A stretch of DNA of 64,000 bases from Limnoperna fortunei (taxonomy: Eukaryota; Mollusca; Bivalvia; Mytilida; Modiolidae): the NCBI GenBank assembly GCA_944474755.1, contig OX104124.1, positions 6,598,437 to 6,662,436 of the forward strand, written 5' to 3'. Below, in pieces: positions 13,201 to 23,441 of this stretch (its first letter is position 1; the number at the start of each line of letters is the position of its first letter). The notes below the pieces were generated by a model. The model was not told the DNA's origin, did no database searches, and was given only the letters and a program-made list of their open reading frames with translations. A program made the position numbers and the translations under genes.

Positions 13201-13994
13201 CAGAACCGGATTTTTTTAACGAATTAGTGAGAAATAAAATCAAACACCGGTGGTAAGGCAAGACGGGAAAATCTCAGACACCCGCGTGAAAGATTTCTTT
13301 TGGTCTCCAAATCGGCAGAGCCTCGTTGGAGACCAGAAATCTTTTCACTTGGGTGTCTGAGATTTTCCCGTCTTGCCCTCCCACCGGTTTTAGATCCTAT
13401 ATATCTTTTGTGGAACTAAAACTGAGTAGAATCCCTAGGATCTTGCTAACGTTTGATGTTATGTTGTTTAACGGAGTTCTTCATTTTAGGTTGAATAAAC
13501 TAAAACACCTAGATATTTTTATGAATCAACGTGTTTAAGTTAATGACCATGCAATAAACGTGAATGTTTAATTATTTTGTATGATGTGTTAATGACAATA
13601 TTTAAATTTCCTGTGGGGTATACAATGGTGCAAGTCTATGAACCTTAATTAAGCTTATTTAAGACAATTAAATGTATGACGTCCCTAAATTATAGAGCAA
13701 AATATAGTTAAACAAATACTCTATCAAATATCTTAGAGCACTTTTTTCCATTAGTGTATATTGTATTAGCTTACATACTTCTTACAAAGATTTAGACGAT
13801 ACATATTTCAAATTATTTTGTCATATGCTTAAAGATTTATTGGAATTATCAAAATTATAGCTGCAGACTTGGAATGACATACCTACATATACACCCCAGT
13901 GTGAATATGCTCCTCTGTCAAATTCAACTAAATCTCCTTCTAATAAATCTTGTAGCACAGTCTCATTGTGCTGCCGCAAGGACACCTGACTCAT
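7181..13994 (-). CDS. LRAT-B: intact LRAT-domain protein (PLAAT / HRAS-like suppressor type)
   Basis: Joining 13994-13883, 8985-8817, 8540-8411 and 7273-7181 on the minus strand gives 167 codons with no stop. The LRAT domain spans roughly residues 10-130. It has His32 in SHWGVYVG, His44 in HVVHL and Cys121 in NCEHF; the 12-residue spacing of the two His equals that of human PLAAT3 (His23, His35, Cys113). Residues 142-158 form one hydrophobic membrane segment followed by EYFKSKKK, the usual C-terminal anchor of this family. By family knowledge it is an NlpC/P60-like thiol enzyme cleaving or transferring acyl chains of phospholipids at intracellular membranes; the exact substrate is not inferable. 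Exon phases are 1, 2 and 0. ATG 13994-13992 lies in the first coding exon after an acceptor (TTTCTGCAG), so a 5' UTR exon is expected upstream. It is the only undamaged member of five here. Confidence 0.9.
7448..7500 (+). mobile_element. SINE head fragment in LRAT-B intron 3
   Basis: It contains AAGGTAGTTTGTGTACTATT and GATCACGTGGTCTGTCGACA, matching positions ~30-85 of the full SINE at 38115-38380. The 5' tip and everything after the head are missing. Confidence 0.65.
8411..8540 (-). CDS. LRAT-B exon 3 (catalytic Cys, NCEHF box)
   Basis: 130 bp from acceptor TTTTGCAG to CAG|GTAAAC. It encodes PLAKEEIKRRAISKIG, YAYNLIWSNCEHFATWC and ends in a phase-0 CAG codon. The NCEHF box is the hallmark of the LRAT family. 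The reading frame is open throughout, unlike the A and C copies. Confidence 0.92.
8817..8985 (-). CDS. LRAT-B exon 2 (second catalytic His)
   Basis: 169 bp, split-Gly start, 55 codons, ending AG before donor GTAAG. It encodes HVVHLVIDG, a variable Cys-containing stretch, then ESFWTVANNNRAKKNNQ. Two acceptors are possible three bases apart (TTAAG or AAGGAG). I use TTAAG because its length matches LRAT-A. The choice adds or removes one Gly. Confidence 0.88.
9745..9950 (-). pseudogene. Possible decayed Ig-like extracellular domain exon
   Basis: On the minus strand one frame reads LDNIDGTLEHIGVKAEV then TRTRLFFNVSHSDCKGNLTA and VCFGDEIL before a stop. A second frame just upstream reads HELHRLNCIYGTANRIGTKL before two stops. 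The Cys...Cys spacing and the strand-like NVSHSDCKGNLTAVC pattern suggest an Ig-type domain broken by a frameshift. A 93-bp sub-segment (9864-9772) has AG and GT borders with symmetric phase 1. It sits in LRAT-B intron 1. The family assignment is a guess. Confidence 0.3.
9951..10470. other. LRAT-B intron 1, unrecognised open frame
   Basis: A plus-strand open frame of 118 codons occupies 10114-10470 with one hydrophobic run (MLQLILFLILFT). I recognise no family, no start context stands out, and it lies in an intron full of repeats. Most likely not a gene. Confidence 0.25.
10800..11110. repeat. Short interrupted repeat of TTGACAATTT and TGTCC motifs
   Basis: Many units of TTTTGACAATTTTTGTC and variants (CTGTCC, CACTGGAC, CACGTGAC) follow each other with irregular 15-30 bp spacing. 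TTGTC and GACAA alternate, so the tract is partly self-complementary. The open frames through it have repeated SRDKIV / RTEIVK peptides and are repeat translations. Confidence 0.75.
11745..13175. repeat. Minisatellite in LRAT-B intron 1 with a ~310-bp higher-order repeat
   Basis: Basic unit of about 50-60 bp: TTAGGTCTCCAGAGTGATTT, TATATG, ATATGGTTTT, TTGCATC and close variants, roughly two dozen times. Several consecutive units recur as a set: the sequence from 12291 is repeated from 12601 with few changes, a 310-bp higher-order period. A second set (GGCATAACCAAGGCTACA...) occurs near 12005, 12180 and 13005. Confidence 0.9.
13245..13388. repeat. Hairpin foldback, ~64-bp arms
   Basis: The left arm 13245-13310 (CACCGGTGG...GGTCTCCAA) is complementary to the right arm 13326-13388 (TTGGAGACC...CCACCGGTT) with a few mismatches and a ~15-base loop. 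It is GC-richer than its surroundings and borders the minisatellite. Probably a non-autonomous foldback element. Confidence 0.85.
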
Positions 13995-14025
13995 CTTGAT
14001 ATTCAGTAAATTTAGTTGAATGTCT
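13883..14025 (-). CDS. LRAT-B exon 1 (start codon, first catalytic His)
   Basis: The acceptor TTTCTGCAG precedes 14025 and the donor GTATG follows 13883. ATG is at 13994-13992, so 31 bp of the exon are 5' UTR. It encodes MSQVSLRQHNE... to SHWGVYVG and ends with one base of a Gly codon. LRAT-C has the same ATG; LRAT-A has TTG there. Confidence 0.9.
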
Positions 14026-14092
14026 CTGCAGAAATTTTAAAACATAAAAATGTCAAAAGTTATAAACTAGTTTTAATGTTTTTCTAGAAGGA

Positions 14093-14557
14093 CCATCCTC
14101 ACAAGTCAGGGTTTTGTGTCCACGAAACCCCTGACAAACTTAGCTAGGAAATTCCCGGGATATAAGATTTTCGTATGACGTCAATCCTTCAAAATATCAA
14201 CCAATGAAATTGCTTGAAAGAAGCAAGTGTTTGGAAGTAGTCATTCTTACTCATTCTTGAGTGGGAAGAAAACGTGACGCAACTAATAAATAACGCGGTA
14301 ATAACAAACTATTAACACTACTGTACAAAATACACTGACTTTCACATGGTCTATACAACACATCCGTTTGGTTTATTTACAATCGACATAGGGATATCCC
14401 CTAACCAAGCCGCGAATAAAAGCGAGCTTTTGATTGGCTACATCAAGGTATGATGTAGCCAATCAAAATAGTGACTATGAGCCCGGGAATTTCCTAGCTA
14501 AGTTTGTCAGGGGTTCGTGGACACATGTGGACACAGAAACCCTGACTTGTGAGGATG
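14093..14557. mobile_element. hAT-like MITE with 8-bp target duplication
   Basis: Terminal inverted repeats of about 65 bp: the left begins CCATCCTCACAAGTCAGGG, the right ends CCCTGACTTGTGAGGATG. The element is flanked by TAGAAGGA on both sides (14085-14092 and 14558-14565). At the equivalent place LRAT-A (~1893) and LRAT-C (~29572) have a single TCTAGAAGGA, the empty site. An internal palindrome around 14425-14470 carries TTTGATTGGCTACATC. An 8-bp duplication suggests hAT. It lies 68 bp upstream of LRAT-B exon 1. Confidence 0.88.
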
Positions 14558-14565
14558 TAGAAGGA

Positions 14566-17345
14566 CAAAATCATTTACTAGTGGAATACAAGCAACCTAT
14601 TCTCATAAAGTCAACAAAAAAACATAAAAAGCAGAATTTATCGTTCACCCTTAATTGAATAAGGAAGATAACATGGATAAGGTATATCGATATCGTTTTC
14701 TTTGATAGCGACAACAATCAAATCTTTGCGTAAAAAGTTTGATAAAAAAATTAAGTAGCGATCGTCTAAAAGCAGTGACGACCTCAAATTTACCATTGAA
14801 AAATTTCAAATTGCCTCTGTAACTATTATGGTGTCATTTTTTATTGGGAAGTAAGAAGGGGTACATAGGAGAAAACCCCGACATTGGGAAACTGGCAATA
14901 CTTGTCAATTACAATTGTTTGGAATCGAGTGCACCCTGCCCGCAGTGAGACTTGACTCCACAAACTAAGTGTAGACGAACCATTCGGCCAAAGACGATCT
15001 TTAATTTCTTGATAGCTTGTCTAAAATATAGCTGACATATTTCTTTCATTCAAACGTACGACGAGATATAGTTGATTGCGTTTTATCCGTTGTCTCAACA
15101 ATCTATGTTCACTGGAACATTATTATGACATTAACATAAAAATCTAAAGTCCAAAAAGCCATGACATTTAAAGCTCAAGTCACTTTTAATTTCAAAAAAT
15201 TATGCCAGCTCAGCGTAAGGCCAAGTATATTATGGCAAAACTCTTAGAGTTAAATAATTCAGACTAAGTAATTTAGTTCAACCAATAACAATATTAGCGA
15301 ATGCATGAATAAATATAATTAATCACTAATTTGTATTATTCTTTAACACAACGTCATCAATGTATCTAAAACAATGCTCTATTTTTCTCACGTTTGGCGT
15401 CCTTTTCCATCTTCAAGTTTTTTTAAAAGAAACAGCGTCATATCAGTGCACACACAAGTCAGCTAGTAAAGTGGATTCGACTGACTGTTCAAATAATTTT
15501 ACACCGAATTGAACGAATGTTCCAAAATTCTAGCGTTTGAATTATTTCGCTGTCATTGTACTATCGGTTAGAATCACTGTGCTGTATAAAATAAAATAAG
15601 TATGATTTCTCTTATCATACATTCGTCTGACATATTTGAGGATAAACAAACTACTAGTACATGAAACGGTCAAGTCGTCCTACAAGTTTGAATGATTTAA
15701 ATAAGATTTTGTTTATAACGCACGTCTTGTGTAGCATATAACCTTAGGTTGTTTGATGGCATTTTTATTTTTGATCACAACTAAACGTTTTCAACCATTT
15801 TCAATGTATATTTTTAGTAATGTTTTAAATTTTGTTAAATATACATATGATTTGCACCACTAGTAGAATAAGCTTTTTCACAACATATTTTAGGGCATCT
15901 TCACAGTGGTCAGAACGAAAACATGCTACTACAATTGTGGTAAGTTGCTTCTTTGGTAGGAATTACTTATGTATTATTTACAGTTTGACGTAGGTTCACG
16001 TAATACTTTATTTGAATTTTTAATTGGTTGGAACCAAAGTGTAATCTCATGGAGAAGAACTAAATGTTTCTGAATATGGGATTTTATATGAATGAATATC
16101 TATCAACTTCTCATCATCCGAAATAGTTTTAAGTTAATTCGATGTTATTTGTATCAAAACCAGAAATAAACGTATTTATTTAGAAATTAGACTGGTTTGA
16201 TCAAGCCGATTAAAAGTGTTAAATATTATTGCGCAAATAGCAAAAGCTCACCGACAGTAGCATTACTAAGACGAAATGCGTAAAACGGGAATATCCATGT
16301 CTTATTTAGCGTTAAGATAGTTCACAATTCTTTCGTTGCGTTTTTGCTATTTTATAAACTCTAGGTTCGTAAAAAGATAGATTAAGAACCAGTAAGAAAA
16401 CCACAATAATCGTTATGAATAAATAGCGTCAAAGTCCCTTTAAACTATTAGATGTTTTAAGTCTACTGTTTATGCTAAATGGAGGTCAAACCAAGAAAAA
16501 ATATCATTCTAAATGCTTCATAACCATCATCTGTTATTAAGTCTGAAATAGTATAAAAACTTACTGTTTAAAAAAGTCACCCAATATGCTTTATTTGTCT
16601 TTTGTCTTCAAGTCTACTATTTAAACACAACTGGATTTTCCTGACTTCTAATTTTAGCTCAAAATATTTCCGAAACCTTTATTAAATATAGTCAATAAAA
16701 TGGACTTCCTCAGTGATTACTATTTTTAACACAAATAGATTTTCCGACAACCTTTCAATCACTTGTTATATATAACCTTTTAGGGATAATGATTTTGCAC
16801 CAAATGTTTGTAAAATGACAGTACATAGGTGCTATTTATAATCTCAGAATTGTTATTAATTCTTGATAAGGACGCCTTAAAGGGGAAAGTAAACAATATC
16901 AAACAGAAACTAACATGTAAAACTTTTCATTTATCTCTGTTTTGGTATAAAAATTGTCATTACTCCTCTGTGCTTTGAGAAAAAAACACATTTACTGAAT
17001 TGTGCGAAGGTTTTTACTTTTTTGTTGTGGGTCACATTAAATCGGTGCAGCCCATTTGCTAAAAGGATTTATTATGCCGAGTTCTTCGACCAGCTATTCA
17101 GAAGGCGATCTTTGATCAATCACCATGGTGTAGTCTATGGATTGCTAATCACTAACAACCCTCCTAACCATGTGCATTTAGTCTTCAGCGTAGAGCGTAT
17201 AAACTCCCATCCCCAAGCTAGCTGATTAGATCAATATGTTGTAGTTGGATCTCAAAGAAAGATCTGCCAAAAAATATTTGTTACACAAAGGGTTTTGTAT
17301 ACTGTTGTGGATTATAGTGTTGAATTTATTTGCACGTATGTTGAA
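14566..17345. other. Intergenic, upstream of LRAT-B
   Basis: AT-rich, no gene recognised. One exon-like island at 15892-15939 is bounded by TATTTTAG and GTAAGT on the plus strand but has no assignable reading frame; it could be a chance match. The open frame at 17022-17225 shows no domain. Confidence 0.4.
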
Positions 17346-18400
17346 ATATACCGTCTTTCCCCAAAACGTATGAAAGAACCTATTAATCTCTAGGCGTACT
17401 TCAGAGAAATTGTATGTATTATATATTCGTCCTATTTTGGAATATGATTGTGAAATTTTGCGCACACATCTGTACTTGCTGAGTCATCCAATCAAAACGC
17501 AAGAAACAAGAACGTTGTTATGGAAGCATAACAACGTTCTTCTATGACGTTCATTATTTCCGGCGTTCTGATTGGACGTCAGAGACAATGGAGTCTAAAA
17601 CAATGGAGCGTCTATAGGTTATCGCGATGTGAAAGTTGTTGGTTTACGGAAGAAATAGGTACTTTCATACGTTTTTGGGAAAGTCCGTGTGAACTTTCAC
17701 TCGTAATAGAAATTTTTACGTCTTTTGGCTCGTTCCGCTGCGCTCCACTCGCGAAAAGACATAAAATTTCTATCACTCGTGAAAGATCAACCTGTCTTTC
17801 CCCAAAACGTACGAAAGAACCTATTAATTTCTAGGCGTACTTCAGAGAAATAGTATGTATTATATATTCGTCCTATTTTGGAATATGATTGTGAAATATG
17901 TGCACTTTTGGCACTGCTGATATTAATATTTTAGAAAACATTAAGCTGGAAGCTGCAAGAATCGTAATGGGGTTGCATATTTTAACTAAAATCAAAGATC
18001 TTTCGCAAAACCGGATGGGAAACTTTCAACATATGGAAGAAAAGAAGAAAATTGCAAATCATTTATTCAATGATTGATTAAATACACCGCCATTTCTAAA
18101 ACATGAGTTCCTCCTACTGTTCACTGCACCACTATTTATCATCTACAAAACATAACAGAAATTAGTTTCCATTTTGTATATTTTTGTTAACTATTGGGGC
18201 ATTTATTCCATCTATAAAGAATGCAATATACGGTTTGTTTGCATTAAAATATTATCAACAGAGGTCGTGGTCTTGTTTTGTCAAATAAAAACATGTGTGA
18301 CATTTTTTCATAGATCCAATTGTACTGAAATGTTGTACATGTATTTTATTTGTGTCCTGCGTTTTCAGTTTTATTGTAATTTGAAAAGATTTTTATAAAA
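17346..18400 (+). mobile_element. LINE reverse-transcriptase 3' domain, fragmentary
   Basis: Reading with frame changes gives SEKLYVLYIRPILEYDCEIL (17400-17462), then DINILENIKLEAARIV near 17919-17970, then LFRKTGWETFNIWKKRRKL and a further degraded stretch ending near SFIPSIKNAIYGL. These match the thumb and C-terminal part of non-LTR retrotransposon RTs (IRPxLEY, LExxxxxAARIV, GWExLxxRR). Stops and frameshifts are frequent. It is split by the foldback at 17465-17789, with 118 bp of the RT present on both sides. Confidence 0.75.
17465..17789. mobile_element. Dispersed foldback-type element inside the LINE
   Basis: It contains a perfect short palindrome (AAGAACGTTGTTATG / CATAACAACGTTCTT, 17507-17543). 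A second hairpin is built on AATAGAAATTTTTACGTCTTT and its complement around CGCTGCGCTCCACTCGCGAAAAGAC. An inverted, more diverged copy lies at 56895-57145 (CGTAAACCAACATCTTTAACATC there, complement here). No coding capacity. Confidence 0.65.
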
Positions 18401-19545
18401 TCATCAATAAAAATCGACTGTTTCATGTGAGAAAATCGGACAAATCATTAGCATCTACCTTCATTTGAAAAATTCTGACACTGTAACGCCTAACAGAACA
18501 TCAATTTGACATATATATTTGTTTATTTAAATCAATTTCAAAGCAGAACAACACTGGCAAAATACCTGTCATCCACCTCAATTCCACACAATTTTGTTGA
18601 CAAGAAACCTGCTATTTTAATGCATTAGAGAGAGCTAAAGCTAGGAGTCAATGGTCTTATAGGCAGTCTCGGGGTTTTACTACTATAACAAGGATGACAT
18701 CCAAAAATTATATATATTTCTTTTCTATAAACATGACACTTTCTACTGACACTTCAAAAATGTATTGCATTTCATTTATCATAGAGGTGAGTAAACTGCA
18801 ACTGGACCATACTACTATATTAAGAAATTTCACAGGGGCACATTCGAAACTAAACTACAAAACCGTATCTTGATACCTAAATATATGAATAAAATTAGGT
18901 CTAGATATGAGAAACAATGTGTATATATACCAACTCAAAATTTATCAAAATGGTATGAAACAAACAAGATGAAACTAAAATACCTCTAACCGGTTACTTT
19001 GGTTTACGAAAAATATATATAACTCGAACAGCTGTCTCATTATCTTTTAACTTAACTTTATGTGGTAAATATTGCAAAAAGTTCACCATGTCATCGTGTT
19101 ATCCGTAATGAAACAGCCATATTTTTCCTTTTGAATGTGACAATTATATATAGCTCCTGGAAGTGAGAAGCACCGTTTTACTTTTTATTTTCTATTTTAT
19201 ATATCTACCTGAGGCTTTCAAGACACTGCATCGCTCGGCTATTTTATATCGTCAATCAGATTTACCAGATGTTAATTTAAGCCATGTAATTTTCAATGTT
19301 GTACTCGCTTAAACATCATTATATTCGCTAAGCAATATGCAGTGCATACCTGTGATAAGTTTTATTAAAAAAAAAACTCTTTTTATTTAAAGTTTTTTCC
19401 ATCGGGTCTTTTGTTAAACTAATCTGGCAGTGGCAGCACTTTTGTATTTTCAGTCAGTATGAACAATTAAAAAGAAATAAATGTTTACAGCACCATTCAA
19501 TCAGATGCACATATAATATGGTTTCAAGTCGCTTTGCAGTGTCTT
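18401..19545. other. Intergenic, nothing recognised
   Basis: AT-rich with scattered fragments; no gene, no clear repeat boundary. Confidence 0.4.
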
Positions 19546-19549
19546 AGGA

Positions 19550-20225
19550 ACAGACATTGGAACTATTTTTCAAATTGGTCCTATGGTAAACTATTCTAAA
19601 CTAAGTCCTGAATTTCAGATCAGCTTAAAAATATGTAATGTATAGTGGACCATTTAATGAGAGAGAACCATCCAATTAATACTGATGATAAGTTGTTTCA
19701 AATTGTTAGCCGGTTTCAGAAAAGAAGACTTGCTAAGCTTTTTTTCGTCCTTCCTCCCATGGTCTTATAACTAAGTCCCGCAGTTGCGTCCATTTTTAAT
19801 TTTCGGTTGGCATAACAAACAAACTGCATAGAGGCTTATGTCAACAATATTGCTGATAAATTTTATTTCAATTGGTTAATTGGCTGCTTTCAGAGAATAA
19901 GCCTGTTAAAACTCTGTTCCAAAGTGTTCTATAATCAAATAAGTCCTGCGGTGGAGGACATTTGAATTTCAAATAAAAAACTCGAACTTTATAGAGGATC
20001 ATCTATTGAATACTGGTGACTTGTTTTTGCTTTGGTAGACATTCTACCAAACCTTTTAGAAACATATTTTTCTCATAGTGTGTGGCCAATTCGTATTTCC
20101 AAACTTTATAGAAGAAAATCAAAACTATATTGCTGATAAGTTTTATTTGAATAGGGTCACAAGACAAGAAGCCTTTTAAAAAAACATTTTCCGATGAGGT
20201 CTTATGATAAACGCAAAATGATGAC
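19550..20225. repeat. Diverged ~160-bp repeat family, cluster 1
   Basis: About four degenerate units carry the same phrases: ATAGAGGA(C/T)CAT, AATATTGCTGATAA, TTTTATTTCAATTGGTTAA, TTTCAGAGAATAAGCC, and GTCCTGCGGTGG. The same family forms a better preserved array at 34150-34880. The minus-strand open frame at 20003-20227 lies wholly in repeat. Confidence 0.7.
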
Positions 20226-21008
20226 AATATCTCAGGTCAGATGAGCTAAATATTAGATTTCAGGAATTATTTTTTTAAATCAATGATTCACGCATGTGGG
20301 CTTCGCACCTGTCGTCCTTGTTTTTAAGAGAACAGAAACATTCAAGTACTCTGAAACTATTATAAGCTGATAAGTCTGTAAATAAATGGTTTTTGCAACA
20401 ACATGAATAACAAGCAAGTTAATTCATTATAATAAACAGAACATTTTCATCGTCGGCAGAGTGATTTACGTGGTCAATCATTTTAAAATGCTCGCGAGGT
20501 CTGCTAAAACTCAGATGGCCAGTTCAAAGCTTACTTCAGCAGTCGGTGTTGTTACCTGGTTCCCCTACTTTCTGCTAATAAAACCAGTTAACATGTGCCA
20601 TTATAAGAAATTTCCGCCCTATTCATTACAAGGTTTGCGGGTGAATGATTTCTGGTCAGGAGTAGTTGTTTCGATAGAAATATATTGGACAACATTACCA
20701 ATACTGAATTAGAATCTTTTAAAACATTAAAAACATTTAGCCTGTAATATCGAGTTTTCCAGTTATGCGATATTTTGTATTATTGTTCGATTACCTTATG
20801 TCAAAGATATTAAACGGAAAAAACAGTTGAAATGGTGTATGGTAAATATAAGAGGAAAACAATGTGTTTGCAGTTTCAGAGAAAACAAGGAAGGGTGAAA
20901 AGATAAAACATTTATATATAGAATTGTCCCTCAATGAAATGTTTCTCCACATAAGTAGATCCACGGTCCCAAGGGAAAAAAACAATATTTTTATTAGTAA
21001 CATGTACT
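20226..21008. other. Intergenic with duplicated segment
   Basis: Positions 20790-20960 are the diverged partner of 5690-5840. The 83-codon frame at 20461-20712 has no recognisable domain. No gene. Confidence 0.4.
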
Positions 21009-21290
21009 TTAAGGTATCCGAACAATAATTGAAGTCACCGTTTAATTTTCTTTTTCAATCCAGAAATACAGCTTTATTAAATCAAGGTATTGCTAATTAA
21101 TGATATAAAATAAATGTATTGTTGTACCTTGAGTCAATTTTAACTGTTTTGAGCAAACAAAGTTGTTACTCAAATAGAATTTCCGATGTTTACCGAACAT
21201 TACCGTGGTCTCTTCCATTGAAAAACAATGGACATCCGGGACATCAAATATGAGCACGTGGTCGATGGTGGTCCGGATACCTTAATTGTC
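21009..21290. mobile_element. Small MITE with TTAAGGTATCCG ends
   Basis: The left end TTAAGGTATCCG and right end CGGATACCTTAA are exact inverted repeats of 12 bases about 280 bp apart. The interior has no open frame. TTAA at both ends would fit a piggyBac-like target site, but the short terminal repeat makes this tentative. Confidence 0.5.
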
Positions 21291-22078
21291 ACTCATAGTA
21301 TTGTATCTAGATAAATTATTTATAATATAACTGAGTATATATAAAGACAAATGAGGAAAATCTTTATTTTATACTACAAAAAAAGACAATAAAATAATCT
21401 GATATTTTACAATACATTTTGGTAATGAAATGCATTATCATGAAATTCAAATGTGACGTGCGTTCAACGCTTTGAGTCCATACCAGTGGTAACGGGAGTA
21501 AATACTCCCAATCAACGTCATAAGCGAACAACTCTTTATGGTGACGTCATAGTAAGATTTGTTTAAAATATTTTAACGGCACCACAATCAATGGCCGTCA
21601 AGTCATGCAACTCAGGTTACGTTGTTCGTAAAAAATGTATATATGCTGTTAGATTAGAAATTATTCATTACGTACACGAATATATACCAATTTTACCATG
21701 GGTTGGCTTTTTATGCCCACATTTTACCCTCGAGCAAAATATTTTGCATAAAAGGCGAGTCCGTGAGAAAATAAGTATACAATCTTGTCACAATTAATTC
21801 AAAAAAATATAATTTTATAAAACAAACATGTTCGACAGAAGTTGTAACTCTAAAATAGAAGTATTTATACCAAATTGGTGATATATATATAACCCTCACT
21901 ACAAAAAATTAAACACATATTATATTTAAAATCAAATCGCTATTTCAGTGTTTTCATCTTTTAGGGTGGTGTTTATTTATACAATATTTAATTATATAAA
22001 TGGCATTGTCATGAAATCTTGATTGCACAAGGGAGAGTGGTATGGCCTGAAACATTGATAATGTGTTGCTTGTTACTG
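21291..22078. other. Intergenic, nothing recognised
   Basis: AT-rich. A small hairpin CGGGAGTAAATACTCCC lies at ~21493. No gene. Confidence 0.4.
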
Positions 22079-22230
22079 GAGAGGGCATTACCACGGGCGT
22101 TATCACGGCGTGATAATGCCCTCATGTCAGATTACTGCAGATTACAGTCAAACTTCGATGACTCGAACTCGAAGAGGCCGACAAAAATAGTTCGAGAAAT
22201 CGGGAGTTCGAGAAACCGGGCCTTGTGATG
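22079..22230. repeat. Palindromic relic of a DNA element
   Basis: GGGCATTACC...GGCGTTATCACGGCGTGATAATGCCC forms a near-perfect palindrome at 22083-22122. It is followed by ACAGTCAAACTTCGATGACT and further TTCGAG words, a pattern typical of pogo/Tigger-type terminal repeats. No transposase is visible. Confidence 0.45.
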
Positions 22231-22535
22231 TCCGGAAATGATTCATGTGCGAACATATATATCGGTTTATATATTTCAGTTAATTTCCTGTGTCACACTG
22301 GATTAATAAAATTTTTGATTTCATATATAACCCTATTTTTAAGTAATTATTTTTGTTTTTATTAAAATACAAATGTTTACTGTTATATTTCTTGTTTAAT
22401 TTTGTGCACAAGGATTGCTAAGTATTATTGCAAATACGTAATTATGTCAATGACCTCGATTCGGATTTGTTTGCAAATTGGAGCATATTTGAATTAATTA
22501 AAACCTATTTCAACAAATTTGCTAACAAAGGCGTA

Positions 22536-22990
22536 CAGGAAAGGAGAGGAGAGGAGAGGGGAGGGGAGGGGAGGGGAGGGGAGGGGAGGGGAGGGATGGG
22601 ATGGGATGGGATGGGATGGGATGGGACGGGACGGGATGGGATAGCATAGCATAGTATATAGTATAGTATAGTATATAGTATAGTATATAGTATAGTATAG
22701 TATAGTATAGTATAGTATAGTATAGTATAGTATAGTATAGTATAGTATAGTATAGTATAGTATAATATAGTATAGTATAGTATAGTATAGTATATAGTAT
22801 ATAGTATAGTATAGTATAGTATAGTATAGTATAGTATAGTATAGTATAGTATAGTATAGTATAGTAGCATAGTATAGCATAGTATAGTATATAGTATAGT
22901 ATATAGTATAGTATAGTATATAGTATAGTATAGTATAGTATAGTATAGTATAGTATAGTATAGTATAGTATAGTATAGTATTGTATAGTT
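22536..22990. repeat. Pentanucleotide array: GGGGA to GGGAT to ATAGT
   Basis: A continuous period of 5 bases runs for ~450 bp while the unit changes from AGGAG/AGGGG through ATGGG and ACGGG to ATAGC and then ATAGT, with occasional two-base phase slips (TATATAG). The first ~100 bases have many runs of three to four G and could form G-quadruplexes. The long minus-strand open frames (up to 192 codons) are translations of the repeat. Confidence 0.97.
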
Positions 22991-23069
22991 TACTTTCTGT
23001 AAGAATGTCCTTTAATAGAAATATTTTACTATTTTGACATATATTTCTAAACGAATTGTGCTCATATAT

Positions 23070-23128
23070 CATATTATATTATATCATATCATATCATATC
23101 ATATCATATTATATCATATCATATTATA
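23070..23128. repeat. (ATATC)n microsatellite, array 1
   Basis: About ten units of ATATC with ATATT variants, immediately left of the hairpin at 23137-23270. Confidence 0.9.
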
Positions 23129-23136
23129 CAATTAAT

Positions 23137-23270
23137 GACTTTTTATGAGGTTGACATGAAGATTTATCAACCTGAAGAAGTGAAATATTCACCGAAGCCA
23201 ACGGCTGAGGTGAATATCACTTCTGAGGTTGATAAATCTCATGTCAACCTGATATGAAAAGTCAACAATT
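23137..23270. repeat. Hairpin foldback beside (ATATC)n
   Basis: Left arm TGACTTTTTATGAGGTTGAC...CCAACGGCT and right arm ...GAGGTTGATAAATCTCATGTC...GAAAAGTCA are inverted copies with some mismatches. The same plan (TGACTTT outer end, AGGTT, GATAAA, central CCGTTGGCT or AGCCAACGG) recurs at 24697-24830, also against an (ATATC)n array. Confidence 0.85.
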
Positions 23271-23441
23271 GTTTTATTAAATGACTCAAGACCTGTGAAT
23301 AATTTCATGATATTTCTCCATATCCTTTCAGATGTTTTGATAATTTTCCAAGGCAAATTAAATCTTACCAGATATTGGACTTTAAAACATGTTAAAGTAA
23401 ACAAGATAAATAATTTTCAACAATTTTTCAACAAATTTAAT

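Noticed and set aside
15892..15939. Exon-like island with AG and GTAAGT borders
   Set aside because: 48 bp with no preferred frame and no neighbouring exons; mentioned only in the intergenic entry.
22494..23072. 192-codon minus-strand open frame
   Set aside because: It is a translation of the (ATAGT)n and (GGGAT)n arrays (ILYYT and PSHPI repeats); no non-repeat coding signal.
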